Origin: Lepidodermella squamata
Taxonomy: Eukaryota > Gastrotricha
Reading direction: 5' to 3'
NCBI GenBank assembly: GCA_047495785.1
Contig: JBLDXI010000007.1
Location: 1,674,001-1,738,000 of the forward strand
Length of the DNA stretch: 64,000 nucleotides
This document shows positions 21,999 to 32,108 of this stretch, in pieces. The notes under the pieces were generated by a model, which was given only the letters and a program-made list of their open reading frames with translations, searched no databases and had not been told where the DNA came from. Position 1 is the first letter of the stretch; each line of letters begins with the position of its first letter. The translations under genes and the position numbers were made by a program.

Positions 21999-23340
21999 TT
22001 GACCGTTAACAAGTGAAAAGTGGGCTTTGGGGAATTTTCTGTATTTTCCAGCAAATCTCAAAATTGGTTCAAAGAGGGACGATTCTTAGATTACAGAATG
22101 ATCCTACACAGTTTTTCGTGAGGATTTTGAATTTCCAAATTTCAGGCCTATGGGAGGCTTCGATTCTCCTTAAAAGACGAGGAACCCCAAAGCCCGAAAG
22201 GTTGATCGATTTAGGGATCTGCGTATCGATTTTCGAATTCTAAGATAGGAGACGTTTATATAAGTACTGTGTACGATCATGGCAGAGATACCGATATCCA
22301 GGAAGGCTTTGGAGAAAATGGACAAAGCGCAAGTCATCGACTACTGTCTCCAGCTCCAAGCACAAGTTGCGGATAAAGAGAAATTGATTAGTAAACTGAT
22401 CAACAACGAAGAGACCCTAGCTGGGGTATCGAAATCGCTGCAAACCCTCGTTACCGTCTCAAAAACCGTGGAGCAAAAAGCCAAAGATGAGGCCAACAAG
22501 GATACGGTCGTTGTAAACAACGTTGAGGAAATCGACGACGATGACGACGGAAAAAAGCTAAAGGAGAAAATTGTAAAGTTAATCCCCCTCCTCAAGGACA
22601 AGAAGTTCAAGGTCCGACGAATGGGCAAGCCGAGAGCTGCTGTGGCTGGTGGCGACCCTCCCAGACCGAGACCTATCCACATCATACCTAATGATTCAAC
22701 GCTTCTCCGAGGGAAAATATCCGAAGGCAATACCTGAAGATGATAAAGCCGTAAAAATCAGACCGTGGCTGTCCGACCAGAACCGCGACATGCGGAAGAA
22801 GTTGTATGACCACGGTATCAAATCCAAGCAGGATGAAGCCTGCGACCTCTTTCTGATCCGCCGTAATCGAATTCAGCTGACCACAGATGGCGCCGTGGTT
22901 GGGCGGTTCGCTGCAGTCGCTGATGGTGCCAGCTTTAAAGTTGTGCAAACACTTGAAACCCCGGAGTCTTTCGACTCGCATTTTGTGAAGCGCACGTAGG
23001 ACTTTTTCCGCAGCCCGTCGGACGTGTTGTGTGGCTACTGGAACCTAAATGGATATTCAACTATTAAATCACCTTTTATTAGCTATCTAAGCTCAATATG
23101 TCATTTCTTTGTTGTAACTGAAACTCGCAAGGATGATTCGTGGTCACCCCCTACTATTGATAACTTTTCTAATTTGACTGTACCTGCTAAGCTCAATACC
23201 GAGCCAATACTCAAACCCCTATGACTATCTACCTCTTTTTGATATCGTTCGACTCCTGGTTTCCGAACTTGAATGTGGCGTCAAAGTCTCACGATGTCAA
23301 AAATGTCGCTAAAACCCACTTTTCATTTGTTAACGGTCAA
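21999..23340. mobile_element. element with 30-bp inverted termini enclosing a retrotransposon fragment
   Basis: The left end TTGACCGTTAACAAGTGAAA and the inverted right end TTGACCGTTAACAAATGAAA agree over about 28 of 30 bases (21999-22028 and 23311-23340). They enclose the non-LTR ORF1/ORF2 piece described separately. No transposase. Target-site duplication not evident. The right end lies four bases from the stop of receptor I. Confidence 0.65.
22279..23223 (+). mobile_element. non-LTR retrotransposon ORF1 and start of ORF2
   Basis: ORF1 begins at ATG 22279 with a coiled-coil-like N-terminus (MAEIPISRKALEKMDKAQ), an acidic patch (IDDDDDGKK) and the RNA-binding-type segment VRRMGKPR...RPRPIHI. 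A one-base slip near 22690-22730 moves it to another frame (IRPWLSDQNRDMRKKLYD), typical of ORF1 proteins of L1/CR1-like elements, ending at 22999. After a short gap the next frame reads CGYWNLNGYSTIKSPF and ICHFFVVTETRKDDSW, which fits the start of an AP-type endonuclease. The rest of ORF2 is missing, so the copy is 3'-truncated, the reverse of the usual 5' truncation. Confidence 0.65.
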
Positions 23341-23344
23341 TTAA

Positions 23345-24547
23345 TTAAGAGTCCGATGCAGAAATCTTGAAATTTCTGAAAACAGGTGATAAAAAGCGTT
23401 TGATATCATCAGTGAATCCGGGCTTCAAGCACTGAATAACCGGCGCAATCGCCATCTCGATCGTATACATCAGAAAACACATTTTGTGCGTAGTCGACGA
23501 CAAATAATTCGGTCCAAAGTCATTCCAAAGAATCGTCGCAATCATCGAAAACATGACAGGTACGTGGAACAGCGAAAAAGCTCCGAATGAAGCTAAAGAC
23601 TGGTACATGTAAAACATTTCTCGCTTCTGCCAATTCAAGAGAATTTTCTTCGATCTAACCGCTGCTGAGTTCGAACTCGATGGTATCGTCTGAGTTTGAT
23701 GTGATTTTCTTGAAGTTAACTGGTTCTTGAATGAGCGAAATTTATTGAACACCTTCCTGAAATTGAGAGAAAAACTTCACGAATAAAACCTGTAATTTTT
23801 AAAATCTTACCAATAGTTCATTGCAATGACGTTATTTGGAATAAAAATTGCGAATGTGATAAAATAAATAGCCAACAGTAAGGATGTGTCCAAGTTACCC
23901 GTCAACTTGTGATCGAATAAGCCGCATATTAAAACTGGTGTCCCATTATTAAACCAAGGGATTGATACGTAATCCGCAGCCAATGAATCAAACGGGTAAA
24001 TCGCAACGGTGAAAAATGCTACGAAACCGATGAGTAAGGATAGGAAAGCTAATATCAGGACTTTTCGGGTATTAGCCGGCGTGTTAGGGTTGTTTGAAAG
24101 GAGACAAAGTCGTCGTTCGTAGCTGATCAGCATGAAAATCCAGGTTGACTGTACACCGAGTGTTGACATTGATAGATAAAGCCCTTTGCACAGCCCAGCC
24201 GGGGCGTCCCAATACCCGGTTGGAACAGGTATCCACAGTGCAACAGCTATTCCTATAGCATGTATGATCGATACGGCAGCGAGAAATGCCGTTAAAACGA
24301 AGAAATCTCTGCGAACGTTTCTCCTGTAGTACACGACTAAATTGGCTACGTTGGTGCCGATGACTAAAATAGTTGCGATTAGGTAAACAATGGGGAAGGT
24401 GAGCCGCTCGGAAACAGTCTTTCCACTGACGTCGTGAAACCATCCGATAAAGTAGGGCCTAGGTTCGTTGTAGCCCCGCCGAGGGCTGGCCATTAATACC
24501 CATGCCTCGTTTATATACGCGCATTTTGAGTAGTCGGTGCTGTTCAT
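23345..24547 (-). CDS. rhodopsin-like 7TM receptor, copy I (two exons)
   Basis: Exons 24547-23811 (737 nt) and 23756-23345, with a 54-nt intron in the NYW codon; 382 residues, intact. Closest to copy H. It shows CAYINEAWVLMASPRRGYNE, GWFHDVSGKT, YYRRNVRRDF, SYERRLCLLSNN, loop-2 VLICGLFDHK and TM7 IEMAIAPVIQCLKPGF. Confidence 0.82.
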
Positions 24548-25249
24548 TTATTTTGAGCGGATTGAATTAGTTCAAAAAAATCACAGATAAAATACTAGGC
24601 TTACACGAGGTGAGATCTGCGCTTTTGGAACATCAATAAAAATCTCAAATTTCTTCTAATATAGCTGCCAGCGGAAGTGCAATAGAGTAGTACACTTGTG
24701 ACCTGTCAAGGTGCCTCTTCAAAATAAGCTGATCGATTATATTGTAGTCCGCGACATTGACATCAAAAATGTGAAATTTAATTATGATATTGTCCTATGT
24801 ACACCATGGGTCCCATCTTTCGGCTTCTGATTTCTTACCTCGGAATTTTTTCCGGTAAGTTCACCTTATTTTAGGGGAAACCTTTCGAAGAGCTTTTTCC
24901 ATTATTATCCGAGATTTCAGTATTAAAAGTAAGCTGATAAATCCCATAATTGCTGCTTGTATATAGCGCGTTCAGTGTTTACAGATATTTCACCCGATCG
25001 GACCGATTTTTTAAGGATTTCATGCTAACAATTTCCTAATGTAAAAATTAGCGATCGCAATTGTGTGCGTGCATAGCTCGATTATTCGAAGCCGATTTTT
25101 ATGCGGATATTTTGCGTGCTATATGATAGCGGAAGTCGTTCACTTCGAAAAAGCACTGTCGGGCATGTTCGATGAAATTTCAAGATGTGTGAACTAGAAA
25201 CAAAAGATTCGAAGTACGTTATCAATCGACTAAAGCCTAAACGAATTTC
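24548..25249. other. intergenic, upstream of receptor I
   Basis: No gene recognised; the right end passes into the minisatellite. Confidence 0.4.
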
Positions 25250-25495
25250 GCCCAGGTTCGCCCAGGCCAAACGTGCTTCGACTAGGTTCGGCTAGCCAGT
25301 GCCAGAATGTTCGAACAGGCAAAAACAGCTTCGGCTAGGTTCGACCAAACTAAAAAAGCTGCGGCTAGGTTCGACCAAGCTATAAAAGCTTCGGCTAGGT
25401 TTGACCAAGCTAAAAAAGCTTCGGCTAGGTTCGACCAAGCTATAAAAGCTTCGGCTAGGTTTGACCAAGCTAAAAAAGCTTCGGCTAGGTTACGG
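25250..25495 (+). repeat. 30-bp minisatellite with an open frame
   Basis: About seven units of AAAGCTTCGGCTAGGTTCGA-CCAAGCTA with an alternating variant (TATAAAA against AAAAAAG), giving a 60-bp higher-order period; the first units (25250-25310) are degenerate. A frame from ATG 25307 to the stop at 25525 encodes 72 residues built on the decapeptide FDQAKKASAR. Whether it is translated is unknown. Confidence 0.85.
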
Positions 25496-25525
25496 ATTCG
25501 AATATTTGAATATTATCCGGAATAG

Positions 25526-26309
25526 ATAGCTCTGAGTATCCTCTTGCGAATGACGCCTAGAACTTGAAAAACTGCGAACAATATTTCAAATTATTCGGTG
25601 GCGTTTTCCCTTCGAAAATGTCCCACTTTTTGCAGGGCAGCAAATCACAGTGAAAAATTGGCAAATTAGCGATTTTCATGTCAGATTTTGCAAAATATTG
25701 CTATAAACATTCATTTGTCCTGAATTGGATCGCAGAGGTTCGACGCCCTGCGATAAATTGACTAACATTTCTGTTAAGGGTTTGAGATTTGAGGTCGAAA
25801 TATTGAGGATTGTGATTTATGATTTTTATTACATCACCCTAATTAAGTTCACTGTTAGCGTAACAATCGAACATCGCAACAATGACGACAACGCAATGAA
25901 CTGAAAATCTGCTCTTTGCTCCGTTTAATTTATCAAAATAGCAGTTTCATTACAACGTTCTTTTTCAAAACATTTGAGTTCGTTTTATCTCATTCAAATT
26001 ATTTCGAAAATTCTGCTTCATTAATGACTTTCGTGTTTGAATTTGTCAAAAACCAAGTGAAAAGATTTGGAGGCTATATCAAATCGACCCTTTCATTAAC
26101 CGCTTTTGTCGGCGTGGTTAGTTACCTCCAAGTTTTTTATCGACTCCGCAAGTTCTTTTCTAATCAATACCCCTTTGTTTGAGTTCCGAGATTTAGAAAT
26201 TTTTTGCATATTCCTGAATAACTGAGGCAATAATTTTTCATCATTATTTCAGGTAATTTTAAACTGGTTTTCTTTTGTTCAAAGATTTTTATTTGAATTG
26301 TTTACCAAC
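25526..26309. other. intergenic, upstream of carrier gene
   Basis: Includes the second copy of the dispersed repeat (25653-25734). The remainder is AT-rich with no supported gene; it probably contains the carrier promoter. Confidence 0.4.
25653..25734 (+). repeat. dispersed repeat copy 2
   Basis: Diverged copy of 21711-21791. Confidence 0.5.
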
Positions 26310-28329
26310 ATGGACACGATCAAGAACAAGGTGATTGAGAAAGCAACCGATGCCGTGACGGACAAGGCTAAGGAGAAGGTTCAGGAGAAGCTCGGCGACA
26401 AGAAAATCGAAGACCACGTTCCCGAATCGTTGAAATCATCCTACCAACATGTCAAGGCGATTGCAAAGGGCGAGGAAAGCATGATGCCGAACCTTGGCGA
26501 AAAGCTCGGCAGCATGGGCATTGGTTCAGGCGGGGGTGATAATGAACGGCCGCGGCTTGATCTGAAAACTTTCGGCTGGTCGATGCTGTTCGGAGGCGTT
26601 TCAGCAACCCTGGCTAAAACTCTGGTGGCACCTATTGAAATGATGAGCCCAACTCCGCATGAAACCAGCGTATCTACTCAGCAAGGTAAAACTCATTGGT
26701 AGCCCAAAAACATTATTTGGAAATGTGGAAATTTTCTCAATATGCATATGCAAATTAGCGTCGAAAATTATCGGATATATTTTAAAAATTGGGCGAAAAA
26801 TCAGGAAAATTTGGGGAAATTCACAAAATTTACAGGAAAATCTGGAACCACATTGCCCACCTTAATTCCAAATTTCAGATTTTAAGAGCAAAAGCTGATT
26901 TTTTTTCAAACTTGGGAGCTGTATTTTAAAAAATTCCAAATTTTAAGGCGGAATTTTAAAAAATATTTAAAATTTCACGTAATTTTGCTTTGAATTTTTT
27001 TTCAGGCTACATGACCTATTGGCGTGGCAATTTGTCGAATGTTGTGCGTGCTTTTCCGAACGAGGGTCTCAATTTCGCCCTTCGCGACTACTACAACGCA
27101 ATGTTGGGTCTGCGTGACATTGACGCCCGTCGTGAGCCATTCAAGTACTTTTGGACCAGCTATATGGGCGGCGGTGCTGCTGGTGTTGTCTCGCTAGCCG
27201 TTTTGTACCCGATCGATGCGGCTTATGGCTCACGTTTGCCGACTGATATCAGCAAAACGCTGACGCATGAACTTCACCTGAATGGAGGCCACGTCAAGGA
27301 CAGGTTCCCCAACAACAAAATCAGGATATTTGAATAAATTATATTACATTTAAAAAAATTTAAAAAAAATTAAAATCAAATTAAAAATGTTTCGAAGTTT
27401 TTCAAAAATAGTAACAAAAATTAAATTTGTAAAATGTGTCTTGAGCGGAATTTTCTCCAGATTCTTTACTCCAAGAAATTTATCAAGCTAATTAGTTTTT
27501 AGTTTTTTTAATTTTTAATGTTTTTTTAATTTTATGAGTTTTCTGAAATTCTTGAACAATTGAAATTCTTTAAATTTATTGAGATCGATTTTTCGGAATT
27601 CTTTGAAATTTTTGAATTTTTGATTATTTTGAATTTAGTATCAATTATGACATCGGTCGGATGAACAAAATCGACCCGGTTGAAGCTGGTCGCGATATGG
27701 TGAAGGCGGCTAAGAACGCTGGCAAGAACATGACTCAAACCGTCAAGGACACGGCCGGTCACATGGGCGAAAAAATGACCTACATGGGCGAGAAAGTGCG
27801 CGAGACGGCGCAAGAAGTCGGGTCAAAAGTTCGCGAAACCGCACAAGAAGTTGGGTCGAAAGTGCGCGAGGGTGAACTGCGCGGCGCCGCTCACAAGCTG
27901 TCCGAGGCCGCTGGCATACCGCAGCAGCCACCCGGCGGCGGCATGTTCGGCCTGTACCGCGGCTTTGTCCCATCTGTCATGGGCGCTTTCGTCTACCGAG
28001 CTGCTTATTTCGGCGCCTACGACACTGTTCGTGCGATGTACCCGGAAAAATCGTCGATCCTGTGGACGTGGCTCATTGCCCAGGCGACTACGACTGGCGC
28101 CAGCTATTTGTCTCACCCGTTTGATGTCATTCGTAACCGGATGATGTTTCACCGCGATGCTTATACTGGCACTATGAACTGTTGGGCTAAGACGTGGCAG
28201 CACGAGGGCATGTCGAGCCTGTACCGCGGCGCTTCGTCGAACATGGTCCGCAGCACTGGTGGCGCCTTGACCCTGGTGATCTACGACCAGATGAAGAATT
28301 ACGTGTCGAACAGCAAGAAAATGATTTAA
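26310..28329 (+). CDS. ADP/ATP-carrier-like protein with LEA-like insert
   Basis: Proposed exons 26310-26685, 27006-27303 and 27639-28329 give 454 residues, against about 300 for ADP/ATP carriers. The N-terminus is a charged amphipathic leader (MDTIKNKVIEKATDAVTDKA, then KEKVQEKLGDKK). Carrier homology follows: GWSMLFGGVSATLAKTLVAPIE; QGYMTYWRGNLSNVVRAFPN; YMGGGAAGVVSLAVLYPIDA; FGLYRGFVPSVMGAFVYRAA; SYLSHPFDVIRNRMMF; ending YDQMKNYV. The matrix loop of repeat 1 is shortened. Repeat 2's loop is enlarged by about 75 residues rich in K, E, T, A and M (about 27661-27890), including two exact 11-residue units VRETAQEVGSK. The Px[DE]xx[KR] motif survives only in repeat 3, and RRRMMM is RNRMMF. The exon 2 donor (GTTCCC) is weak but restores phase. 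A polyadenylation signal lies at 28514. Mitochondrial inner membrane is the likely site; ADP/ATP exchange is doubtful. Confidence 0.75.
27661..27890 (+). other. LEA-like tract inside the carrier gene
   Basis: Hydrophilic, Cys- and Trp-free stretch with quasi-11-residue periodicity: DMVKAAKNAGKNMTQTVKDT, then AGHMGEKMTYMGEKVRE and two perfect units starting at 27793 and 27826. This is the style of group 3 LEA proteins (TAQ-x-x-x-x-K-x-x-E). No hydrophobic segment interrupts it. Confidence 0.7.
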
Positions 28330-29304
28330 TCACAGGCAATCGATTTTCGGATGTGGATGACTGCATTTTTTTCATCAAATTTTTATCACTTCTTTTTTAA
28401 TATTGTACAAATGATTTTAGTTACGTGACGTAGAAATTTAGTATTACGGCCATTTCAACACAACGCTCAAATATTGCCAAAAAATATTTGTAAATACGAA
28501 ATTCATTTCACGAAATAAAATGGCTTTGTTTTACATCATGCCTTTGAAATATTATATGAATCGGGAAAATTCGTGCAAAACTTGATCGGCTTTGCAGAAC
28601 CTTTGTAACGCAAAAAACCATCGCAAGTTGCTGTCCAATATTTTTCAGTTTCATCAGTTTTTCGACTGGCATAGAATTCAAGGTAATTGGCGGTGATTGG
28701 GGCCATTTTTAGATTCCGGTAGGAATTGTTGTAGTAGCTTCGTTTCTACGCTTGTGGCCTGGCGATTTGTTTCGGCAACGGAACCGCACGATAGCCTGGT
28801 TCGGATTTTGAACGGTTAAAAAGCGACAAATAATATAAACCACTGATGTTCTCGAGATGCCCTACTGTAGCTCAGGAAAATTTTAAAAATATTGAAGAAG
28901 AATAGCTTTTGTTGAAAGTGTTGAATGTGCGCGATAGCTCGTTTTCCTCCTGATGATGATTTCCTTCTCTAGGTTTGCCTATAATGAATCATCAATATTC
29001 ACAATAGTTTAGACGCGTTTTATTTCCTGATGAGCTGTGGAATGATTTTATTAAGCTCGCAATTTTAGATGCATCCATCTAGTTCACTTGGACTGATTTC
29101 CGGCTCGAGGTAGTTATGAAATCGAAACTCGCACGCACTTTCGGACGTTATTTTTGAACATCACGACTGTATAGTTTGGGATGACCTTTGAGTTATTATA
29201 ATAAAGCAATGCGCACAACATGAATTTTGTGTCCCAGCGATAATTTGAGGCATAGGTATCTAATTTAAATTGTCTTCTCATTAAGTTTTAAGTTAAAGTA
29301 AAAT
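28330..29304. other. intergenic between carrier and receptor J
   Basis: AATAAA at 28514-28519 for the carrier transcript; otherwise no gene or repeat recognised. Confidence 0.4.
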
Positions 29305-29990
29305 ATGAGTTTTATTGGCGAATCCTGGGTGAGCATCTCCAGCCCCAAACGTGGCTACGACGCGCCTCGTCCTTACTTTGTCGGTTGGTTCCACGACCTT
29401 CAAGCGAGGACGGTCGTCGAACGACTGCCATTCCCGATGGCCTATCTCATCGTCACAATCCTCGTCATTGCAACAAATGCCATCAACCTCGCGATTTATC
29501 GCAAACGGCAAGTTCGCAAAGACTTCTTTGTACTCACCTTACTCAGCGCTATTGTCTCGATCATCCACACATTGGCCCAAACTATCGCGATTTGGATACC
29601 GGTTTCGACAGGTTATTGGAACGCTCCGGCCTGGCTATGTGGCTTCATCTTCACTGTTTCAGCCAGTTCGGGCTGCCAGGGTACCTGGATTTTTATGCTT
29701 ATCAGCTACGAACGATTCAGAGGTAGATCCGCACGGTATATTCGTACAGTGGAATTTTCCGCACGTATTATTTCCGCATAGAATAATGAGTGATGGGAAT
29801 TTTGCGCACGAGTTCAGATTAAATAAATCGCGGAATTTTCCGCATGAAAAGAAAAATCGCGGAAATTTCCGCATGGCGTTGGTGTTGCGTAATCGACAAA
29901 AAATTTGGAGCGGCAATTCCCGCACGCGACAAGCTTAACCCGTTGGTCACCGTATCATTCTTGTTAATTTCTCCCTTTTTATTTGATGAA

Positions 29991-30112
29991 ATGGAGCTTA
30001 AGTGCGATATATGCAATGATGGAAAGACTTATGCTTCAGCTAGAGGTCTCGCTATTCACAAAGGTAAAGCGCATAAGCAACTACAACAGACGCCGGCGAG
30101 TCAACAATGTTA
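29991..30112 (+). CDS. C2H2 zinc-finger ORF fragment
   Basis: A 40-residue open frame from ATG 29991: MELKCDICNDGKTYASARGL then AIHKGKAHKQ. One C2H2 finger (C-x2-C...H-x4-H) of the GL-x-x-H type seen at the N-terminus of R2/NeSL-like retrotransposon proteins. Its stop lies on the TTAA target of the nested element. Probably a captured fragment, not a host gene. Confidence 0.4.
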
Positions 30113-30113
30113 A

Positions 30114-30761
30114 GGCCTTCCCACAAACTCGTTTCTTTTTTTTCTCATGCGTATGCGAGTAAACACATACACATACAGCAAAAAGCATACAGCCCCCGTT
30201 CACAAACTGATTTCTTTTTTCCTTGTACGTGATTTTCTTCTGGCCGAAGAGGCCACTGAAAAAAGGGATGGCGGCACGTCGAATCGAACCCTCGACGACT
30301 TCGCACACATCGATAATTATATCGACATGGCTAAGCCGTCAAGCTTAATGTGTGACCTATAAATTAGGCTTTAAGGCAAAAAATTCATTGATGAAAACGT
30401 CAACAAACAAGTCGAAGATTAATGATTCATGCCCGCACTTGACCCAGAAAACGCGGATAGCTTTTATAGATATTAGCAACCAATAATTAGGCTTTTTATA
30501 GCGACAGATAAGTATGATGGCAACATAGTGCAGTTGCTATTGACCGGCCTGTTCAACGGGCGGACGGGGTTCGAGCCCCATCGAAGTTGGTCATTTTTTT
30601 CAGCGGCCTCTTCGGCCAGAAAAAAATCACATACAGGGAGAAAAGAAATCAGTTTGTGAACGGGTCTGTATGCGATTTTTTTTCGCCAACACATACGACC
30701 CCGGCAAAAAACTTAATACAAATCACATACACATTTTTTCATACGAGTTTGTGCGCAGACC
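30114..30761. mobile_element. TTAA-flanked inverted-repeat element, 648 bp
   Basis: TTAA on both sides (30110-30113 and 30762-30765). Left end GGCCTTCCCACAAACTCG; inverted right end GGTCTGCGCACAAACTCG. Beyond the ends, long subterminal blocks are inverted copies of each other (words CACATACACATACAG, GTTCACAAACTGATTTCTTT, TCTGGCCGAAGAGGCC). Target preference suggests piggyBac-type mobilisation. It contains no transposase. Both arms carry GGTTCGA words resembling a tRNA B box. Confidence 0.8.
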
Positions 30762-32108
30762 TTAAGATCAGGCTATTATTTGATCTCGAGTCCCATTATA
30801 AATTCCACTTCTACAGCTATAGACGAGTCTTCCTCTTACACCGGCCGGTCATTTATCGCCTCCTCTTCAAATTTGTTACCCCCGGCACAGCCTGAAATGG
30901 AAAAGAAAAGAAGGAAAAGAAGCCGAAGCCTGAAACACTTATTCTCGATGAGGTCGATATTGACGCCACCAGCGCTTTTGCTGATATGAGGGACCGCTCA
31001 GATTGTGCTGATTAAAACTCGCATTTATTCTTTAATTTCTCGTGCGGAAAATTCCTCTCTAAAATAAAAGTTGTGCGGAAAATTCCACTCAAATTAATTT
31101 TGGGATTTCAATTTTGAATTTTGACTTCATGCGGAAAATTCCGCTCAATTTGAAAACTGATGCGGATAATTCCTATTTAAATCGTGCGGAAAGTTCCAGT
31201 CCAGATGCGGAAAATTCCACTAGCGCAATATACCTACGAACGTTTCACCCTACGAACGTAGGCTATGCCTGCTTTCCAACAGCCCAAACTCGCCGGCTAA
31301 TACGAAAAAGGTCCTGTTATTAGCGCTTGCTTCCCTAGTTCTAGGCGTTGTTACCTTTGGAACGCTAACAGTCTATCCGTTCAATGCACTGGCTGCTGAG
31401 TATGCGGCCGTTCCTGGGCTGAATAACGGTTCGGAGGCCTTGTACTGCGGAATGTTCGACTACAGCCTTGGTCCTCATATCGACACGTCCCTTCTTTCAA
31501 CAGTCTATTTCACAGTTTTAGCTGTCTTGATACCAAACACTTTGATCGCCCGAAACTACTGGTGAGAGTAATTTTATTTTTTGATCATCCCAACATTTAT
31601 TAATTAATTTTTTAAATTAATTCTAAAATTAATACAAACTATTTGAAAAAAAATCATAAATTTTAGTTAATTTCGAAATTAAATTGGAATATTTTGTTTT
31701 AGGATGATTTTTAGTAAGCTTCGATCGTTCAGCAAGTCCAGAAGAAGGGATAACACAGGCTCGATTTCCAGCAGTCAGCAATCGCTACCTGCGGTTTCAA
31801 ATAGCCTGTTGGCTAATTGGCAAAAGCGTGAAGTTTTCTACATGAAACAATCTTTACTGTCGTTTTTCGCATTTTCCCTATTTCATTTCCCCATTTTTGC
31901 ATCGCTGTTGCTTGTCGTGCTGTGGGACAGTGCTGGACCGGATCACCTGTCATCGACGCTGCATAAGCTGTGTCTGCTGACGTATACCCTCGAGACGGCA
32001 GTGGCGCCTGTTATACAGTGTTTGAGACCCGGATTCACGAACGACTTCAAGCGGTATTGGAGGGCTATTACTTGCAGGAAAAATCGCGACATAGCTCCAT
32101 TTCCTTGA

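Larger units (their letters stand above)
29715..31249. mobile_element. MULE-like DNA element with reiterated termini
   Basis: Flanked by the direct 9-bp repeat CTACGAACG (29706-29714 and 31250-31258), with a third copy at 31234-31242. Subterminal inverted repeats start GGTATATTCG at 29735 and end CAATATACC at 31234. Inside each end the 14-mer GGAATTTTCCGCAY recurs: four or five times at 29750-29930 and about six times inverted at 31037-31225. The 9-bp duplication is the size usual for Mutator-like elements. There is no transposase; the interior holds a C2H2 zinc-finger ORF fragment and a nested TTAA element. Confidence 0.75.
29305..32108 (+). pseudogene. 7TM receptor copy J, split by a transposon
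   Basis: Exon 1 is 29305-29714 plus 31259-31561, separated by the mobile element; exon 2 is 31703-32108 after a 141-nt AT-rich intron at the NYW codon. Removing the insertion and one target duplication leaves 713 + 406 nt, an exact 372-residue frame. Exon 1 is 24 nt shorter than the family's 737 because the N-terminus starts later (MSFIGESWVSISSPKRGYDA). The break falls inside the SYERRLCLL motif: left copy ends SYER, right copy resumes YERRLCLLSN. As it stands the left open frame ends at 29779. It is the first receptor of the cluster on the plus strand. Confidence 0.85.

Noticed and set aside
22341-22730. 129-codon minus-strand frame
   Set aside because: Antisense shadow of the retrotransposon ORF1.
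25297-25495. CRISPR-like array
   Set aside because: Units are contiguous with no spacers, in a eukaryotic genome; it is a minisatellite.
27823-28203. 126-codon minus-strand frame over the carrier
   Set aside because: Antisense shadow of exon 3 of the carrier gene.
30262-30345. possible tRNA on the minus strand (GGTTCGATTCG)
   Set aside because: The T stem does not pair beyond one or two bases and no acceptor or anticodon stem fits; it lies in a mobile-element arm.
30550-30600. tRNA-like GGGGTTCGAGCCCC hairpin
   Set aside because: The outer stem pairs only with wobble and the D and anticodon arms are missing.
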